This document shows positions 60,723 through 64,000 of a stretch of 64,000 nucleotides of DNA, one piece after another. The stretch spans positions 54,530-118,529 of the forward strand of contig NZ_JBANDC010000019.1 of the NCBI RefSeq assembly GCF_038896935.1, given 5' to 3'. The stretch comes from Collimonas rhizosphaerae (GTDB lineage: Bacteria; Pseudomonadota; Gammaproteobacteria; Burkholderiales; Burkholderiaceae_D). Within the stretch, counting starts at the first letter, position 1. Every line of letters starts with the position of its first letter. The translations under genes were made by a program, and so were the position numbers. A model generated the notes under the pieces. It was not told where the DNA came from. It made no database searches and saw only the letters and a program-made list of their open reading frames with translations.

Positions 60723-63700
60723 ATGAACAAAGTTTATCGAGTCATCTGGAATAAAACCTCTGGTGATTATTGTGTGGTGGGGGAATCGGCAAAAAATGCT
60801 GGCAAGGGGAAGAGCAATACCTCGGTGTCACAGGTCAGAAAATTATCCGAAACGGCGGGGCGGAATTTTTCTGTAAAGACCATTGCTAAGAATATTTCTG
60901 TTATTTTTTTATTCGGATTTTTTACAGATATAGCGTGGGCTGGCTATATAGGAAATTGTGCCGGCACGAGCCTTAACTCTTGGACTTTGTTAGGGGTGAC
61001 AGCGGCGGGTTGGCAGGGTATGAATGATGCGGGTGCAGCTGGCGAAGGAAATTGCGGCCCTTCTGGTACACAAGGAACGGGGGTAATTATCTCTGAAAAT
61101 AATTCGGGAAATGGCGGGACGGCTAGCGCTACGTCGGCGTATATGTATATTGGCCAAACGGGGAACAATTCAGCTGGAAGTATTACACTTTACGGTCCTA
61201 CCGGCATAAATTTAAAAGGTAACTCGGCTGTGACCGGGACCTTTTCGAGTAGTGGCCTTGCGACGTTCTCCAGCGGGGCTAGCCTGGCGAACAATAAGCT
61301 GACTAATGTCCTGGCCGGAACAGCTCCGACTGACGGCGTAAATTTCAGCCAGTTAAGCTCGCTGTCGACATCGACCTCGACTGGCTTGAGTACAACGAAT
61401 AGCAATGTTTCGTCGTTGTCGACCTCGACTTCCACTGGTCTGAGTACGACCAACAGCAATGTGGCGTCACTGTCGACGTCCACGTCAACCGGCATCGCAT
61501 CGTTGTCGACCTCGACTTCCACGGGGCTGAGCACGACCAACAGCAATGTTTCGTCGCTTTCCACCTCGACATCTACGGGTCTGAGTACCACTAATAGCAA
61601 TGTGGCGTCGCTGTCGACATCCACGTCAACTGGCATCGCATCGCTGTCGACATCAACTTCGACCGGCCTGAGCACAACCAACAGCAACGTGTCGTCGCTG
61701 TCGACCTCGACATCTGCAGGTCTGAGTACAACGAATAGCAATGTGGCGTCGTTGTCGACGTCCACGTCAACTGGCATCGCATCGCTGTCGACATCGACAT
61801 CGAGCGGCCTGAGCACGACCAATAGCAGTGTCTCGTCGTTGTCCACATCGACTTCCACTGGTCTGAGCACGACTAATAGCAGTGTCTCGTCGCTCTCCAC
61901 ATCGACTTCTACTGGTTTAAGCACCACGAACAGCAATGTGGGTTCATTGTCGACTGGCTTGAGCTCAACCAACAGCAACGTGTCGTCGCTGTCGACCTCG
62001 ACCTCGACGGGTATCAGCACAACGCAAAGTGGGGTGAATTCGCTGTCGACCTCAACCTCGACGGGCATTAGCACGAATGCCAGCAACATCGGTTCGCTGT
62101 CGACAGGCTTGAGCACAACCAACAGTAACGTGACATCGTTGTCGACTTCGACGTCAACGGGTCTGAGCACGACCAATAGCAGTGTGTCATCACTGTCAAC
62201 CTCGACTTCGACGGGCATCAGTACGAACGCGAGCAACATCGGTTCGTTGTCGACGGGGCTGAGCACAACCAACAGCAATGTGACTTCATTGTCGACATCG
62301 ACCTCGACCGGCATCAGCACGGCGCAAAGCGGCGTGAATTCGCTGTCGACCGGCCTGAGCACAACGAACAGCAATGTGGGTTCATTGTCGACCGGCTTGA
62401 GCACGACCAACAGCAACGTCACATCGTTGTCGACTTCGACCTCAACCGGTCTGAGCACGACCAATAGCAGTGTGTCATCGCTGTCAACCTCGACTTCGAC
62501 GGGCATCAGTACGAACGCGAGCAACATCGGTTCGTTGTCGACGGGGCTGAGCACGACCAATAGCAGTGTCTCGTCGTTGTCCACATCGACTTCCACTGGT
62601 CTGAGCACGACTAATAGCAGTGTCTCGTCGTTGTCCACATCGACTTCTACTGGTTTGAGCACTACGAACAGCAATGTGGGCTCATTGTCGACCGGCTTGA
62701 GCACGACCAACAGCAACGTCACATCGTTGTCGACTTCGACCTCAACCGGTCTGAGCATGACCAATAGCAGTGTATCATCGCTTTCGACCTCAACTTCGAC
62801 GGGCATCAGTACGAACGCGAGCAACATCGGCTCGTTGTCGACAGGGCTGAGCACAACCAACAGCAATGTGACTTCACTGTCAACGTCGACTTCGACCGGC
62901 ATCAGCACGAACGCCAGCAATATCGGTTCGCTGTCGACCGGCCTGAGTACGACCAACAGCAACGTAACGTCGCTGTCAACTTCGACCTCGACGGGGCTGA
63001 GCACGGCCAATAGCAATGTGGCTTCGCTGTCTACTTCAACCTCGACCGGTATCAGCACGGCGCAAAGCGGCGTGAATTCGCTGTCTACGGGTTTGAGCAC
63101 AACCAACAGCAACGTGACGTCGCTGTCAACGTCGACCTCGACTGGGCTGAGTACGGCCAATAGCAGCGTGTCATCGCTGTCAACGTCGACTTCGACCGGC
63201 ATCAGTACGAACGCCAGCAACATCGGCTCGCTGTCGACCGGCCTGAGCACAACCAACAGCAACGTGACGTCGTTGTCAACGTCGACCTCGACCGGCATTG
63301 CATCACTGTCGACAGGAGTTGCTAATTCTGTTCAATATGACAACCCTGGTCACACCAGCGTTACTTTGGGAGGGGTTGGTGCGACAACGCCAGTGACCCT
63401 TACCAATGTGGCTGCCGGCGTGAATCCAACCGATGCTGTGAACTACGGTCAGTTGTCGTCTTTGTCCACTTCGGCGTCGACGGGCATCACTTCACTGTCA
63501 ACCGGCTTGAGCACGACCAATAGCAGCGTGTCATCGCTGTCGACCTCGACTTCGACCGGCATCAGTACGAACGCCAGCAACATCGGCTCGCTGTCGACCG
63601 GCCTGAGCACAACCAACAGCAATGTGACTTCACTTTCGACATCGACCTCGACCGGCATCAGCACGACACAGAGCGGCGTAAATTCGCTGTCGACCGGCCT

Positions 63701-64000
63701 GAGTACGACCAACAGCAACGTGACGTCGCTGTCAACGTCGACTTCGACGGGTCTGAGTACGACCAACAGCAACGTGACGTCGCTGTCAACGTCGACTTCG
63801 ACTGGCATCAGCACGGCGCAAAGCGGCGTGAATTCGCTGTCGACCTCGACCTCAACGGGTCTGAGTACGACCAATAGCAATGTGGGTTCGTTGTCGACCT
63901 CAACTTCGACCGGCATCAGTACGAACGCCAGCAACATCGGCTCGCTGTCGACCGGCCTGAGCACAACCAACAGCAATGTGACTTCACTTTCGACATCGAC
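60723..64000 (+). CDS. Giant trimeric autotransporter adhesin (YadA/Hia type), 3' end outside window
   Basis: Open frame of 1,092 codons still open at the window edge. GGGAG precedes the ATG by 8 bp. Residues 1-24 (MNKVYRVIWNKTSGDYCVVG) are the extended signal peptide region (ESPR) of trimeric autotransporters, with the core ISVIFLFGFFTDIAWA and likely cleavage near residue 78. A short head (about 79-190) ends in the neck NVLAGTAPTDGVNFSQL, then a Ser/Thr stalk of short units runs on, broken once near 63.3-63.45 kb by a second head/neck (YDNPGHTSVTLGG, NVAAGVNPTDAVNYGQL). The C-terminal beta-barrel anchor is beyond the window. Surface adhesion function is a family inference. Confidence 0.9.
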   Translation, partial: MNKVYRVIWNKTSGDYCVVGESAKNAGKGKSNTSVSQVRKLSETAGRNFSVKTIAKNISVIFLFGFFTDIAWAGYIGNCAGTSLNSWTLLGVTAAGWQGMNDAGAAGEGNCGPSGTQGTGVIISENNSGNGGTASATSAYMYIGQTGNNSAGSITLYGPTGINLKGNSAVTGTFSSSGLATFSSGASLANNKLTNVLAGTAPTDGVNFSQLSSLSTSTSTGLSTTNSNVSSLSTSTSTGLSTTNSNVASLSTSTSTGIASLSTSTSTGLSTTNSNVSSLSTSTSTGLSTTNSNVASLSTSTSTGIASLSTSTSTGLSTTNSNVSSLSTSTSAGLSTTNSNVASLSTSTSTGIASLSTSTSSGLSTTNSSVSSLSTSTSTGLSTTNSSVSSLSTSTSTGLSTTNSNVGSLSTGLSSTNSNVSSLSTSTSTGISTTQSGVNSLSTSTSTGISTNASNIGSLSTGLSTTNSNVTSLSTSTSTGLSTTNSSVSSLSTSTSTGISTNASNIGSLSTGLSTTNSNVTSLSTSTSTGISTAQSGVNSLSTGLSTTNSNVGSLSTGLSTTNSNVTSLSTSTSTGLSTTNSSVSSLSTSTSTGISTNASNIGSLSTGLSTTNSSVSSLSTSTSTGLSTTNSSVSSLSTSTSTGLSTTNSNVGSLSTGLSTTNSNVTSLSTSTSTGLSMTNSSVSSLSTSTSTGISTNASNIGSLSTGLSTTNSNVTSLSTSTSTGISTNASNIGSLSTGLSTTNSNVTSLSTSTSTGLSTANSNVASLSTSTSTGISTAQSGVNSLSTGLSTTNSNVTSLSTSTSTGLSTANSSVSSLSTSTSTGISTNASNIGSLSTGLSTTNSNVTSLSTSTSTGIASLSTGVANSVQYDNPGHTSVTLGGVGATTPVTLTNVAAGVNPTDAVNYGQLSSLSTSASTGITSLSTGLSTTNSSVSSLSTSTSTGISTNASNIGSLSTGLSTTNSNVTSLSTSTSTGISTTQSGVNSLSTGLSTTNSNVTSLSTSTSTGLSTTNSNVTSLSTSTSTGISTAQSGVNSLSTSTSTGLSTTNSNVGSLSTSTSTGISTNASNIGSLSTGLSTTNSNVTSLSTS
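61359..64000 (+). repeat. Serine/threonine-rich tandem units of the adhesin stalk
   Basis: In-frame DNA repeats encode three unit types: 11 aa (SLSTSTSTGIA), 14 aa (SLSTGLSTTNSNVT and variants) and 18 aa (SLSTSTSTGLSTTNSNVS, SLSTSTSTGISTNASNIG, SLSTSTSTGISTAQSGVN). Corresponding DNA periods are 33, 42 and 54 bp. One insertion of head/neck sequence lies at about 63,310-63,450. Near-identical units at DNA level make the tract prone to length change. Not CRISPR. Confidence 0.9.

Noticed and set aside
61190..63298. 702-codon minus-strand frame with MPVEVDVDSD repeats
   Set aside because: It is the reverse complement of the adhesin's Ser/Thr repeats, where absence of certain codons keeps the antisense frame open. 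The plus frame has a ribosome site, ESPR signal, neck motifs and continues to the window end.
63449..63976. 175-codon minus-strand frame
   Set aside because: Same antisense artefact of the adhesin repeats.
61359..64000. CRISPR array or satellite DNA
   Set aside because: Repeats are multiples of three, translate into one open frame and lack unique spacers of constant length.

Overview
The window reads as chromosome of a GC-rich betaproteobacterium, most likely Burkholderiales/Oxalobacteraceae (Collimonas-like). This is an inference from protein flavour: a complete cco cluster, a CcoG/FixG-type ferredoxin, a MaoC-phosphotransacetylase fusion and phasin/PHA relics. No rRNA, tRNA or CRISPR array was seen.

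Region 1 (1-2.7 kb): the 3' part of hemN and a divergently placed fatty acid desaturase with a consensus FNR box upstream. Region 2 (2.9-11.1 kb) is an accessory stretch of lower and uneven GC: an LprI-like protein, a divergent HxlR regulator/qorB pair with an inverted-repeat-rich operator, two small membrane or NAD-binding proteins, an M61 peptidase with an altered HExxH motif, an exported HD-domain protein and several hypotheticals, with two copies of a degenerate 48-bp repeat.

Region 3 (11.1-45.3 kb) is a low-oxygen adaptation island. It holds cbb3 oxidase assembly genes (SafE-like, ccoI, ccoS), the oxidase itself (ccoN-O-Q-P) and ccoG/ccoH. It also holds a K+ channel, a PRPP synthetase-like gene, a Pat-like acyl-CoA synthetase/GNAT protein, an FNR-type [4Fe-4S] regulator, BON and DksA/TraR-type proteins, four universal stress protein genes or fusions, an acyl-CoA ligase, acetate kinase plus MaoC-PTA, AdhP, oleate hydratase, an L,D-transpeptidase, a second alcohol dehydrogenase, a cold shock protein, a phasin and an NRAMP-type transporter. 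Counting the box upstream of the desaturase, nine perfect TTGAT-N4-ATCAA sites and three near matches precede these units, so the encoded FNR protein probably controls most of them. The content resembles the low-oxygen-activated (lxa) locus known from Burkholderia cenocepacia. It shows decay: remnants of a PHA synthase, of a metallo-beta-lactamase RNase and of a small stress protein remain beside intact partners.

Region 4 (45.5-52.6 kb) is ordinary metabolism: orphan periplasmic binding proteins, a quinone-oxidoreductase-like enzyme, a LysR regulator divergent from a class C beta-lactamase-type serine hydrolase, a cyclic-nucleotide-domain protein and a truncated peptide-binding protein.

Region 5 (53-64 kb) is a candidate surface-adhesion module: an exported TPR protein, three paralogous HilA-like winged-helix/TPR regulators (two in a fresh tandem duplication that includes their upstream DNA), a stand-alone IS5-type transposase N-terminal domain, two small hypotheticals, and the start of a giant trimeric autotransporter adhesin. 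The adhesin's Ser/Thr-rich stalk is built from 11-, 14- and 18-residue units and runs off the window. The upstream regions of the transposase-derived gene and the adhesin are diverged copies of each other, which suggests shared control.
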